NCBI GenBank assembly: GCA_013335175.1
Contig: JAAXWC010000005.1
Coordinates: 19,891 to 83,890, forward strand
DNA from: Candidatus Roizmanbacteria bacterium
GTDB taxonomy: Bacteria; Patescibacteriota; Microgenomatia; UBA1406; GWC2-37-13
Direction: 5' to 3'
DNA: 64,000 nucleotides
Shown: piece after piece, positions 42,197-49,562 of the stretch
Numbering within the stretch: the stretch's first letter is position 1
Layout of the letters: each line of letters opens with the position of its first letter
Program-made: the position numbers and the translations under genes
The notes under the pieces: generated by a model
Told to the model about the DNA's origin: nothing
The model's input: the letters and a program-made list of their open reading frames with translations, nothing else
Databases searched by the model: none

Positions 42197-42985
42197 ATGA
42201 AGAAGGCTACTGAACTGTTAGAAGAGCAATATTTCTTTGTTGATGAAGCAGGCGACCCCGTCTTTTATGATAAAAAAGGTAAATATATTGTTGGAGAAGA
42301 AGGATGTTCTAAAATTCTGCTACTTGGCTTTATTCGCACTACTAACCCAATAGAATTACGTAAAGAAATAAATGCACTTCGTCACATAGTGATTAACGAC
42401 CCATTTTATCAAGGTATACCTTCAATCAAAAAAACGTCAGTTGCTTTCCACGCAAAAGACGACATACCAGAAATACGTGAAAAAGTATTCAAAAAAATAG
42501 TGTCATTAGATTTTAAAGCTGAGTTTATAGTGGGGAGGAAAATAGAAAAAACATTTGCTAATCGATATAAAGGGAAAGAACACTTATTTTATGACGATTT
42601 AATAGTCAAATTATTTGAAAATAAATTACATCTGGCAAAGAAAACTGTCATCTATTTTTCAACGAGAGGTAGTAAAATACGCCAAAAACCGTTAGAAGAT
42701 GCCATCAATAAAGCCAAAGCTATTTTTGAAAAGAAATGGAAAGTCAAAATAGATGTGGATGTGAAAATTTACGCACAAACCCCAAGTACCGAACCTTGTT
42801 TGCAAATTATCGATTATATGAACTGGGCTGTGCAAAGAGCTTTTACTAAAAATGAAGAACGGTATTACAAATTTGTTGAAGATAAAGTAAGTTTCTTATG
42901 TGATATATACGACACAGCTCAATATCCAAAAAACTACTATAACCAGAAGAATAAATTTGAGCTTAAAAAAATAAGTCCTTTATAG
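42197..42985 (+). CDS. DUF3800-family protein
   Basis: The 262-residue protein has the DUF3800 hallmark YFFVDEAGD near the N-terminus, an RNase H-like first strand with acidic residues, then EFIVGRK, FYDDLIVKLF and the late PCLQIIDYMNWAVQRA segment with a second Asp. DUF3800 proteins are often found in mobile elements and defence islands and are thought to be nuclease-like. ATG at 42197 is 7 bases after TAGAAT (42184-42189); 42146 would read through the promoter. It opens the accessory island. Confidence 0.8.
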   Translation: MKKATELLEEQYFFVDEAGDPVFYDKKGKYIVGEEGCSKILLLGFIRTTNPIELRKEINALRHIVINDPFYQGIPSIKKTSVAFHAKDDIPEIREKVFKKIVSLDFKAEFIVGRKIEKTFANRYKGKEHLFYDDLIVKLFENKLHLAKKTVIYFSTRGSKIRQKPLEDAINKAKAIFEKKWKVKIDVDVKIYAQTPSTEPCLQIIDYMNWAVQRAFTKNEERYYKFVEDKVSFLCDIYDTAQYPKNYYNQKNKFELKKISPL

Positions 42986-43052
42986 CTAGATTGGTTTCCC
43001 AATGCAAGGCGTGAAGCCTACTTTCGCGTATAAAGGACTATCTAAGGGAATA

Positions 43053-43538
43053 CTACTTTAATATTGTCAAAATTGCAACAATAATAGATAAAAAGCTTGT
43101 TTTTATAACGTATCTCTCTTTTCTTAGATCCTTGATCATTTTTCCATTTCTTGCTACATACCCTAAATAAGTATCAATAAAATTTGTCCAATTTGGTTGA
43201 AACTTTGATGAAGTAAAACATATAATCCAAGGCTTAGAGTGATCTTTGTCTACATCTTCGAATTGCTTCACTGCTTTACGTATAAACTCTCTTATTTTTG
43301 ATACAGAAGTAGTCCAATGAAACATTTGAGTTTCTTCATTTACTAATAAAAGTGGGTTCTTCACTTCGCAATAAAATTGTAAATTATCGCCCTCTTCGAC
43401 ATAAAAATCTGGGGACTTATTTCCACTGCGTAATTGTTCCTTAGTAAACCGTTTCGGGTTATATTTATGATTTATTAAATACTGTTTCACTACTTCTTCA
43501 GCTTCTTTGTCTAATAATGATTTTGCTCCAGAACTCAT
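43053..43538 (-). CDS. PD-(D/E)XK nuclease-like protein
   Basis: About 161 residues. SPDFYVEEGDNLQFYCEVKN gives P-D (45-46) followed by E-x-K (60-62), the usual PD-(D/E)XK spacing, with an upstream acidic helix (LDKEAEEVVKQYL). The C-terminal IKTSFLSIIVAILTILK is hydrophobic. It could be a restriction-like effector, but no methylase or partner is adjacent. ATG at 43538 or 43544. It converges on DUF3800. Confidence 0.6.
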   Translation of the reverse strand: MSSGAKSLLDKEAEEVVKQYLINHKYNPKRFTKEQLRSGNKSPDFYVEEGDNLQFYCEVKNPLLLVNEETQMFHWTTSVSKIREFIRKAVKQFEDVDKDHSKPWIICFTSSKFQPNWTNFIDTYLGYVARNGKMIKDLRKERYVIKTSFLSIIVAILTILK

Positions 43539-43700
43539 TAACATAATTCAATGATAATATTTATTATCAAATAACTCATTTTTTCACTCAAAAGGTGGCC
43601 ACAATTGTTTGATAACAGTGCCATATACAGAATTATAAGAATATTCGACAGAAGAGCTCTATTGAAAAAGCATTTCATTTACATATGCATTTCTATAAGA

Positions 43701-43706
43701 TATATT
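43701..43706 (+). promoter_or_regulatory. -10 element TATATT
   Basis: Seven bases separate it from the ATG at 43714 of the hypothetical protein, matching the leaderless pattern. The surrounding sequence is very AT-rich, so the exact hexamer is uncertain. Confidence 0.4.
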
Positions 43707-43713
43707 ATATATA

Positions 43714-44592
43714 ATGTCATTTAAAGAAGGTTCTCCCCACCACAGTCGATATCACGAAGCCATGCTACGCAGACAAAATCCGGATCTGAGAGACTCAAAT
43801 GTAAGTCCGGCTATTCATCTCCTAACAATTGACGAAAAGTTTCAACCCTTTGAGGTATGGGAAGAAGATCCTCGACCCAAGGACATATCAATCGAGGGCG
43901 CAAACCTTGCTTTGTATCTGGGAGGCATTGCGATACCTGTCAAAACATGGTTGCGGCCCATACATAATGCTCAGGAAAATAGGGTTTTATGGCCGTTTAA
44001 AGACTCGGAATCCCAACCAATTCTTATGCAGGATGAGCATGAAAAAAACATTGTTTATGCTCCGAAAGTGCCGGGAAAAGTGGTGCAGGGAGACCTTTCC
44101 AGCCAAAAAATTCTCTCTGTTACGATGGATATTGGTTCGGTACTCCCAAATAAATACGACCGGTTGATTACTGCAACACGCAAGTATGAAGATGAACTTA
44201 CGGCTTTAGGTATGAGCGGTAGATTTGTATCTTCTCAGATCCTTCGCATGATTCACCAGAATAGAGCAACACAACCTTCGCAAAATGGCCTATCAGAGAA
44301 TATGAGCAAGTTGCGCCTCATTGTTGAGACTGAAGAACGTATTTATACATCAAAAGTAGATGATTGGATGCCCGGAAATCGGTACGCAACGTTCTCCCGG
44401 TTTAGCCCGCACCCTTTGCTTATTAAATGTATTACGGCCAGTGAATCGGGTAATTATTACGAAGAAGGTCTGCTACTTGGCTTCGACAAACCAATGGACC
44501 AGGCGAAAAATATAAAATTATCTTTTGCATTTGAACCTGCACAACTACAGGTAGTTCGGGTCAAACGAAGTAAAACACGGCAGGAGAGATAA
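43714..44592 (+). CDS. Hypothetical protein in the accessory island
   Basis: I do not recognise this 292-residue soluble protein. The first 35 residues are polar (MSFKEGSPHHSRYHEAM), the middle contains a beta-rich stretch (LALYLGGIAIPVKTWLRP) and a helical part, and the end is basic (RVKRSKTRQER). It has no obvious catalytic motif. It lies between the nuclease-like gene and the XRE/ImmA pair. Confidence 0.55.
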   Translation: MSFKEGSPHHSRYHEAMLRRQNPDLRDSNVSPAIHLLTIDEKFQPFEVWEEDPRPKDISIEGANLALYLGGIAIPVKTWLRPIHNAQENRVLWPFKDSESQPILMQDEHEKNIVYAPKVPGKVVQGDLSSQKILSVTMDIGSVLPNKYDRLITATRKYEDELTALGMSGRFVSSQILRMIHQNRATQPSQNGLSENMSKLRLIVETEERIYTSKVDDWMPGNRYATFSRFSPHPLLIKCITASESGNYYEEGLLLGFDKPMDQAKNIKLSFAFEPAQLQVVRVKRSKTRQER

Positions 44593-44773
44593 AAAGTAGG
44601 TATAGTATCATTACACATTCAAAGAGTTGATACTATGGAAGAAACTACAAAGCTCACAATCAGTACATACTTTTGCTGAGCGTGTCGGACTAGAACCAAA
44701 GCTGCCTTATAACGATTGTATCACGTCAAGGCTAAATGAGACATTTGAGACAGTATAAAAGAAAAATAAATTT

Positions 44774-44807
44774 GTAGTTGACATGCAACACAACAATGTG
44801 ATAATAT
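44774..44807 (+). promoter_or_regulatory. Promoter and operator of the XRE regulator
   Basis: TTGACA (44778-44783) and TAATAT (44802-44807), 18 bases apart, lead to the ATG at 44815 with 7 bases between. Over the -35 lies GTTG-ACATG-CAACACA (44777-44792), whose right half-site and five-base spacing match the perfect palindrome at 45794-45812. Confidence 0.6.
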
Positions 44808-44814
44808 GATAAAT

Positions 44815-45120
44815 ATGACATTTGGTACACTAGTTCGAGAAGCTAGAAAGAAAAAAATGTGGAGCTTACGAAAGTTGGCAGATCAAATGAAGGAAAGGGG
44901 TGCTGATATTGATTTTACATATTTAAGCAGAGTAGAAAATGATATGTCAGAATACCCTTTGAAGGAGAAAAATATAATAGTTTTGGCAGAAGTGCTTGAT
45001 ATTGATAAGTTTAAATTAATTTTTGCTGCAGGAAAAATTCCGCAGGAGTTTTCTGATACTGTTATAGAAAACCCAGAAGCAGCTTTACGATTTTTTAGAA
45101 CATTAAAGAAAAGCAAATAA
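44815..45120 (+). CDS. XRE-family regulator
   Basis: The 101-residue protein has a lambda-repressor-like helix-turn-helix (TFGTLVREARKKKMWSLRKLADQMK...TYLSRVEND). Paired with the ImmA/IrrE-like protease 28 bases downstream, it forms the usual repressor/protease module of mobile elements, where cleavage or inhibition of the XRE protein relieves repression. ATG at 44815 fits the leaderless promoter; 44806 is a second in-frame ATG. Confidence 0.87.
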   Translation: MTFGTLVREARKKKMWSLRKLADQMKERGADIDFTYLSRVENDMSEYPLKEKNIIVLAEVLDIDKFKLIFAAGKIPQEFSDTVIENPEAALRFFRTLKKSK

Positions 45121-45147
45121 CTATGGCTCTGCAAATTAATAATTGGA

Positions 45148-45771
45148 ATGGAAAATCATCATTACTACAAATACGAACAGATTGAAAAGATTTCTAAAAG
45201 TGTGATATATTATTACCGAAATTTGCGGAATGATATTACGCTTCCTATTGATGTTGAATTCATTATTGAACATATTCTTAACTTAAAATTGCTTTGGAAT
45301 CCTATTAAAGGTTCTGATGGAGAAGTGATTCTTGCGATGGTAACTCCAACCAAAACTCAAATTCAAATGAATTCCGACCAAATGCAAATGTTTGATTCTG
45401 TCCCCAACCTTGAGAGAACTGTACTAAGCCATGAAATCGGACATTTCATTTTACATAAACTAGAGATTACAAACCCCGGACATTCTTATAAGCGAAGCAT
45501 TGCTAAAAGTAACGATCCCCTCGAGCGAGAAGCACACCAATTTGCGGCATGTCTTTTGTTACCCAGAGATTATCTTCTTGATTTTATCCGATTGAATAGT
45601 AAAAAAATTGATTTCAACGGATGGGGCACTATTTACTTTTTGGCACAATCATTTGGTGTAACAAAAACTATGTTGATGCTCCGATTAAAGGAGATCGGAA
45701 TTTTAAGTAGAACTATTACAGGAGAATTTATAAGTCAAACTGGTCATAATTATGGTCAGTTATTAGTATAA
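45148..45771 (+). CDS. ImmA/IrrE-type metallopeptidase
   Basis: The 207-residue protein has the zinc motif HEIGH (95-99) and a third ligand Glu128 in LEREAHQFAACLLLP, the standard ImmA/IrrE pattern. It should cleave or antagonise the XRE protein encoded just upstream in response to damage or other signals. The C-terminus carries a small helical/winged part (LAQSFGVTKTMLMLRLKEIG). Length is normal. Confidence 0.9.
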   Translation: MENHHYYKYEQIEKISKSVIYYYRNLRNDITLPIDVEFIIEHILNLKLLWNPIKGSDGEVILAMVTPTKTQIQMNSDQMQMFDSVPNLERTVLSHEIGHFILHKLEITNPGHSYKRSIAKSNDPLEREAHQFAACLLLPRDYLLDFIRLNSKKIDFNGWGTIYFLAQSFGVTKTMLMLRLKEIGILSRTITGEFISQTGHNYGQLLV

Positions 45772-45793
45772 TCGGTTTTTTTTATTTATAAGT

Positions 45794-45812
45794 TGTGTTG
45801 TACAGCAACACA
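45794..45812. promoter_or_regulatory. Palindromic operator TGTGTTG-N5-CAACACA
   Basis: Perfect 7-bp arms around TACAG, located 12 bases before the ATG of the lamin-tail protein and next to its likely -10 TATTTT (45813-45818). The right half and spacing recur at the XRE promoter, so the XRE protein probably controls both. Confidence 0.65.
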
Positions 45813-45824
45813 TATTTTACACCT

Positions 45825-46295
45825 ATGAGTAACTTGATAATAAGTCAAGCTAAACCCAATCCTTCAGGGAAGGATCGTTATAAACAATTTACACCACCGA
45901 CTGAATTGGTTGGAGAATGGGTTGATATATTTAATCAAACTTATCAATCAATCGATCTAAGTTCTTATTCCCTATATCATAAAGCTTACAAACCTGACGG
46001 AACCAGTGAATTTGCCATTGTTACAAGGCTTTCGGGCATACTTCTAGGAAGATCTATCGCAAGAGTTCATTCTGGCGACTTTATGACACAGAACTCCATG
46101 CCTGAAATAGACAGAATAGGAGCAAATATTCATTTGTTTACTGGGAAAAACTACGTCTGGAATAACAATAAGGAAGATACCCCGCTCATCTATAATGCTG
46201 TTACCAAAACTACTATCGATAAAGCCACATATGATGCATTCCCACCAGATGGAGTTATTTTGAAAAGGTATGGGGATAGACTGATTATCGCCTGA
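45825..46295 (+). CDS. Lamin-tail-domain protein
   Basis: The 156-residue protein reads as a single lamin-tail (LTD) beta-sandwich: NPSGKDRYKQFTPPTELVGEWVDIFNQTYQSIDLSSYSL, IHLFTGKNYVWNNNKEDTPLIYNA and TIDKATYDAF follow the family pattern closely. LTDs in bacteria usually sit on secreted nucleases or surface proteins and may bind DNA or ligands; here the domain is alone and without a signal peptide. It is probably controlled with the XRE/ImmA pair via the shared operator. Confidence 0.72.
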   Translation: MSNLIISQAKPNPSGKDRYKQFTPPTELVGEWVDIFNQTYQSIDLSSYSLYHKAYKPDGTSEFAIVTRLSGILLGRSIARVHSGDFMTQNSMPEIDRIGANIHLFTGKNYVWNNNKEDTPLIYNAVTKTTIDKATYDAFPPDGVILKRYGDRLIIA

Positions 46296-46422
46296 TTTTG
46301 AATTGAGTACTGCGGGTATTTGACTACCCGCAGTACAGAAGGGAATCACAACTCTATTGATTTCCCATCTTTGTCAGCAATCGTGTACCTTTTTTCCTTA
46401 TTTAACCTGCTGTTTGAACTAC

Positions 46423-47043
46423 TTACTTATCGATTATTAAGTATTCAATAAATGAAATTCCAAAAGGAGATATTGTTACAAAGGGTGAATATGCAGGATT
46501 ATACCCCCCTCTTGTTCCAGTTGTATCAAACAGAAGACCTAAGCCAATCAAATTATGAATATTAGCCTTTCTGTTACTATTAAAACCATAAATTAAATAG
46601 TTCAAGTTACCAATTTTTGTTGTATCAACATCTCTTAATGTTTCAATATCTATTTGGTTTAGCTGCGAAAGTGTATGAATATATTTCTCTAATGGAAAAA
46701 GTGTTTTATCGTTTGCGTTTGCAAAACCCAAAAAAACATTTCGGAACAAAATTCTTTTGGTTGAATCTCTTTCTGTAAGATATTTTTCCAATGCAATAAC
46801 AAATCCATCTTGAAATTTTTCATCTGTCAATATTTGTTCAGTAAAAACATTTGGGTTATCCCTTACCATTTCAACCCATTCCAAAACTCTTTCTTGTCGA
46901 AGCTTCATCCCAGCACCATAAAGAGCTTTAGATAGACCCCAAGCAATATTTATCCCAGGAAGAAGTTTGGCAATTTCATCAACAACAGCTTCGGCAACTA
47001 CTAAGGCAGAGTCTTTTACTATAATTTTGTCTTTGTCGTTCAT
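46423..47043 (-). CDS. Abi-alpha/DUF4393-like protein, SIR2 partner
   Basis: The 206-residue protein is helical, with an N-terminal amphipathic stretch (LPGINIAWGLSKALYGAGMKL), a middle FRNVFLGFANANDKTLFPLEKYIHTLSQLNQIDIETL, and a winged-helix-like end (NLIGLGLLFDTTG...FVTISPFGISFIEYL). The order (residual-unit helix, a disposition of aged cell-surface-like residues, a NL-x2-LGL and T-x-FG-x2-F tail) resembles the DUF4393/Abi-alpha family of putative abortive-infection proteins. It follows the SIR2 gene by 11 bases, so the two are likely one system. The family call is tentative. Confidence 0.5.
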   Translation of the reverse strand: MNDKDKIIVKDSALVVAEAVVDEIAKLLPGINIAWGLSKALYGAGMKLRQERVLEWVEMVRDNPNVFTEQILTDEKFQDGFVIALEKYLTERDSTKRILFRNVFLGFANANDKTLFPLEKYIHTLSQLNQIDIETLRDVDTTKIGNLNYLIYGFNSNRKANIHNLIGLGLLFDTTGTRGGYNPAYSPFVTISPFGISFIEYLIIDK

Positions 47044-47054
47044 AGGTAGTAATT

Positions 47055-48089
47055 TTACTGCTTATTTTTCTCAACATCTAACAATGGTTTAAACCAATCA
47101 ACAAGTTTTCTTAAATCTGTAATGTACGTTGGCACCGGATTATCAGAAATAAACTTTGCTTCATAGTACTGATTCCAGTACGCTTCCCCCGAACGGCGTG
47201 GATGTTTAGCAAGAAAACTTTCATAAAATGAATCATAAATATCGTAATGATGTGTGTGAATAAAATTATCCCAAGTTTGTCTTAAAGTTTCGTGATCAGA
47301 TCCCGGCCGATTTATTATGTCCGTTTGTTCCATATTCCTTTCTTCAACATCACCCCATCCTTCTTTGAGAAGCTTAATTGCTTCATGATCAGTTTTTGGT
47401 GCGCTATACCCAAAAATAGTTAGCATGAAACAACCTTTTAAGAAGTAACGAATTGCTTTCCATTCTCGTTGGATAAAATCACCATCCTGATAGTTTTTAT
47501 TCTCAACTGGATATAGTAATTTCGAAGGTTGAAAAAAACTACCGCATGTTTTACACCTAACGCCAACCAAACCACTAACTTTATCTTTTGAGCAATATCC
47601 CACTCGGACGTTCCCATGTAAGAAGAAAAGTTTAGGAAATTTTGTTACTCCAAGCTTACACAACCTGATTCGAGATTGCATAAGAAAGGGATCCCAGTTA
47701 AATGTAGCGATAACATCCTTTTCTCTTAAGCAAAGGTGGAGTAGATCATAGAGATTGGTTTCCTCCGGCAGCTCCAGATTAGAAAAATAATTTGATACTA
47801 TGTTGTCTACTTCATCAAGTGACTTACTTTTCCCTCGATTAAATAACTGTGAATAAGCGGACTCAAAATCGCTTTTCGACAACTCAACTAAATCGTCAGG
47901 GAAATATTTAAAGATATTTAATTCTGTTGCGAGTTCTCGGAGGATTGGGACTGGTTTACCGTTTTTATCTCTGCTTGGTAGAGCTGCTTTACTTGCTCCC
48001 GCACCAAGCAAAAGTACATGGGGTTTTCCCATAAAAACGTTGTCGATTTCTTCTTTAACCGATACTTCGTGATCGCTAGAAGTGCTCAT
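47055..48089 (-). CDS. SIR2-like defence-type protein
   Basis: The 344-residue protein has the NAD-binding SIR2 motifs of the defence-associated branch: LLLGAGASKAA (27-36), TFNWD (129-133), FFLHGN with His158, and IFGYSAPKTDHEA (225-237). Cysteines C166, C179 and C182 lie where the zinc module of sirtuins sits, although a fourth is not clear. In defence systems (ThsA, DSR, Avs) such domains destroy NAD when phage is sensed. No separate sensor domain is apparent; the C-terminal 100 residues and the downstream partner may serve that role. Confidence 0.8.
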   Translation of the reverse strand: MSTSSDHEVSVKEEIDNVFMGKPHVLLLGAGASKAALPSRDKNGKPVPILRELATELNIFKYFPDDLVELSKSDFESAYSQLFNRGKSKSLDEVDNIVSNYFSNLELPEETNLYDLLHLCLREKDVIATFNWDPFLMQSRIRLCKLGVTKFPKLFFLHGNVRVGYCSKDKVSGLVGVRCKTCGSFFQPSKLLYPVENKNYQDGDFIQREWKAIRYFLKGCFMLTIFGYSAPKTDHEAIKLLKEGWGDVEERNMEQTDIINRPGSDHETLRQTWDNFIHTHHYDIYDSFYESFLAKHPRRSGEAYWNQYYEAKFISDNPVPTYITDLRKLVDWFKPLLDVEKNKQ

Positions 48090-48245
48090 AATTGCTGCAT
48101 ATTAGCTTAATTCAAACAAGAAGTGTGTGTTCGAATCCGTCTTAATCGGAAAACACGGACAGATCAGAACCACAGCCTCAAACTTCAACTTTTTGATGGT
48201 GTTTCACGGTTCGAATCTCCGGAGAAAAAAGTGGGGTTTTAGCAA
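48090..48245. other. Intergenic region with tRNA T-arm-like remnants
   Basis: Two segments, near 48127 (GTGTTCGAATCCGT) and 48210 (CGGTTCGAATCTCCGG), resemble the T-arms of tRNAs. They look like decayed 3' ends, as left by repeated insertion at tRNA genes. No complete cloverleaf can be made. Confidence 0.35.
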
Positions 48246-48287
48246 GCCCCTTCGGGCTTATTAGGAACCCCGGTCACTCCGGGGTGC
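48246..48287 (-). terminator. Tandem hairpins downstream of tRNA-Gln
   Basis: ACCCCGG-TCACT-CCGGGGT (48267-48285, a perfect 7-bp stem) and AAGCCC-CTTC-GGGCTT (48244-48259) lie just past the 3' end of the tRNA and are probably its terminator or processing structures. Confidence 0.55.
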
Positions 48288-48293
48288 ACGTCT

Positions 48294-48368
48294 TGGCTGG
48301 GGAGCTAGGATTCGGACCTAGGGTCTTCTGTTCCAAAGACAGACGTGTTACCGCTACACCACTCCCCA
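48294..48368 (-). tRNA. tRNA-Gln (TTG)
   Basis: A full cloverleaf can be drawn on the minus strand: acceptor TGGGGAG paired with CTCCCCA, D-arm with AGCGGTAAC, anticodon stem TCTGT/ACAGA around loop CTTTGGA giving anticodon TTG, T-arm CTAGG-TCCGAAT-CCTAG, discriminator G and an encoded CCA. The HTH gene on the same strand overlaps its first 15 bases. Confidence 0.93.
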
Positions 48369-49034
48369 TTGTTCGCATACCCCATCAATCCAACCCGTTA
48401 CCTTTCTATTTAAATCAGTACTCTTTTTTACAACAATTCTTAATAAACCATGATAATCTTCACCTCTATTTTTTCTCTTCGTTAAAATCGCGCCCCTTTT
48501 AAAATGAACTACTATTTCTTGGTTATCAATAGCGAGTTCTTTTTTCCAAAAAGCTATTCCTTTTACGGGGTCGGCTGTTTCGTGAATATACAACTCAAAC
48601 ACAATATTTTCAGGTGCAATGTTACATATTTTATCAAGCCAAAGTAAAAAAAGCTTGTTCATTTTTACATCCGAGTTAGCAAAACATAACCGTTGCGAAA
48701 CATTGTGCTCTTTCTGCTTTGCTCCTTCAGCCCAATACAATACTGAACCTACAATTTTCAACATTTCATCTGATTGTACATGAATATCTGTTTTAGCCTC
48801 ATTACGGATAAAACTACTTCTTTCCAACCGTTGCATTTTCCTCTTTAGACCTCCATCATTTCTTCCTTTGTTTTGTTTCAGCAATAACACTTTTTTTTGT
48901 TCTGCTGTCAACCTGACTTTTTTCAACCAATTGGATAACGTAGATTTTGATACTCCAACTTTTTTTTCTATTTCAGAGTATGAATATCCAATTTTTCTCA
49001 AGTCAACAGCTTGTACCTTACAGTTATTTTCCAT
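48354..49034 (-). CDS. HTH protein overlapping tRNA-Gln
   Basis: The 226-residue protein starts with a resolvase-like helix-turn-helix (DLRKIGYSYSEIEKKVGVSKSTLSNWLKK), followed by a basic helix and a mixed alpha/beta domain (VGSVLYWAEGAKQ... MNKLFLLWLDKI). Proteins with this arrangement recur in candidate-phyla genomes; the second domain may be a nuclease of the homing-endonuclease type, but I see no decisive motif. The final codons and the TAG stop are formed by the 5' end of tRNA-Gln, so the gene seems to have been inserted or extended against the tRNA. Confidence 0.65.
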   Translation of the reverse strand: MENNCKVQAVDLRKIGYSYSEIEKKVGVSKSTLSNWLKKVRLTAEQKKVLLLKQNKGRNDGGLKRKMQRLERSSFIRNEAKTDIHVQSDEMLKIVGSVLYWAEGAKQKEHNVSQRLCFANSDVKMNKLFLLWLDKICNIAPENIVFELYIHETADPVKGIAFWKKELAIDNQEIVVHFKRGAILTKRKNRGEDYHGLLRIVVKKSTDLNRKVTGWIDGVCEQWGVV

Positions 49035-49127
49035 TTGGAACCAAGATTAATGTTTGCAAATAGATGCATCCATCATTCAAACGAAATTGTAGTACTAACT
49101 AAACAGTTATTAAAGCATAAAAACGGA

Positions 49128-49217
49128 TTAGCTCCCACCGAAGTAAAATCCATAGCCTGCAATAAGAAGAACGACAAAGACAATGACCATGAAAAAGGGG
49201 AAATGCTTTATTTCCAT
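49128..49217 (-). CDS. 29-residue single-pass membrane peptide
   Basis: ATG at 49217 opens MEIKHFPFFMVIVFVVLLIAGYGFYFGGS, nearly all membrane helix. TTGACA lies upstream at about the right place on the minus strand, though the spacing to the next AT-rich hexamer is longer than ideal, and no Shine-Dalgarno is visible. Small hydrophobic peptides can be real regulators, subunits or toxins; this remains a candidate. Confidence 0.35.
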   Translation of the reverse strand: MEIKHFPFFMVIVFVVLLIAGYGFYFGGS

Positions 49218-49282
49218 ATACACTGATATCTTCCCAAAAAACTTCACCTATGTCAATGAGAAAAAAGATATAATACTTCTAT

Positions 49283-49507
49283 ATGTTCAAAGTAATTCCG
49301 ATTTTAAGTACCTTCTTTCGACAACTTGGCCTTGCAATCTATTTCAGTGCCATTCACTATGATGCAGATTTACGGACCAAAACCACTACGCAACAACGAT
49401 TTCTTATCTGGGCAGCAATTATTTCAGGGAGTGTTACCCTTGTCATTGTTCTCCTTCTCATACTTGGGTCGGTAGTAACCTCACTCCTTAAATCTGCACC
49501 GTACTAA
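49283..49507 (+). CDS. Small single-pass membrane protein
   Basis: The 74-residue protein has one strong helix (about 43-68, LIWAAIISGSVTLVIVLLLILGSVV) and a polar N-terminus (AIHYDADLRTKTTTQQ). TATAAT at 49269-49274 with 8 bases to the ATG gives a leaderless promoter. No function known; it precedes era by 55 bases on the same strand. Confidence 0.55.
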   Translation: MFKVIPILSTFFRQLGLAIYFSAIHYDADLRTKTTTQQRFLIWAAIISGSVTLVIVLLLILGSVVTSLLKSAPY

Positions 49508-49562
49508 TAAATTCTAGCGTATATTGGTGCTCTTTTTCGCATTTTTATGATACAATAAAACA

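Noticed and set aside
48284..48502. 72-codon plus-strand ORF
   Set aside because: It is antisense to tRNA-Gln and the HTH gene; no start signal and typical tRNA-antisense composition.
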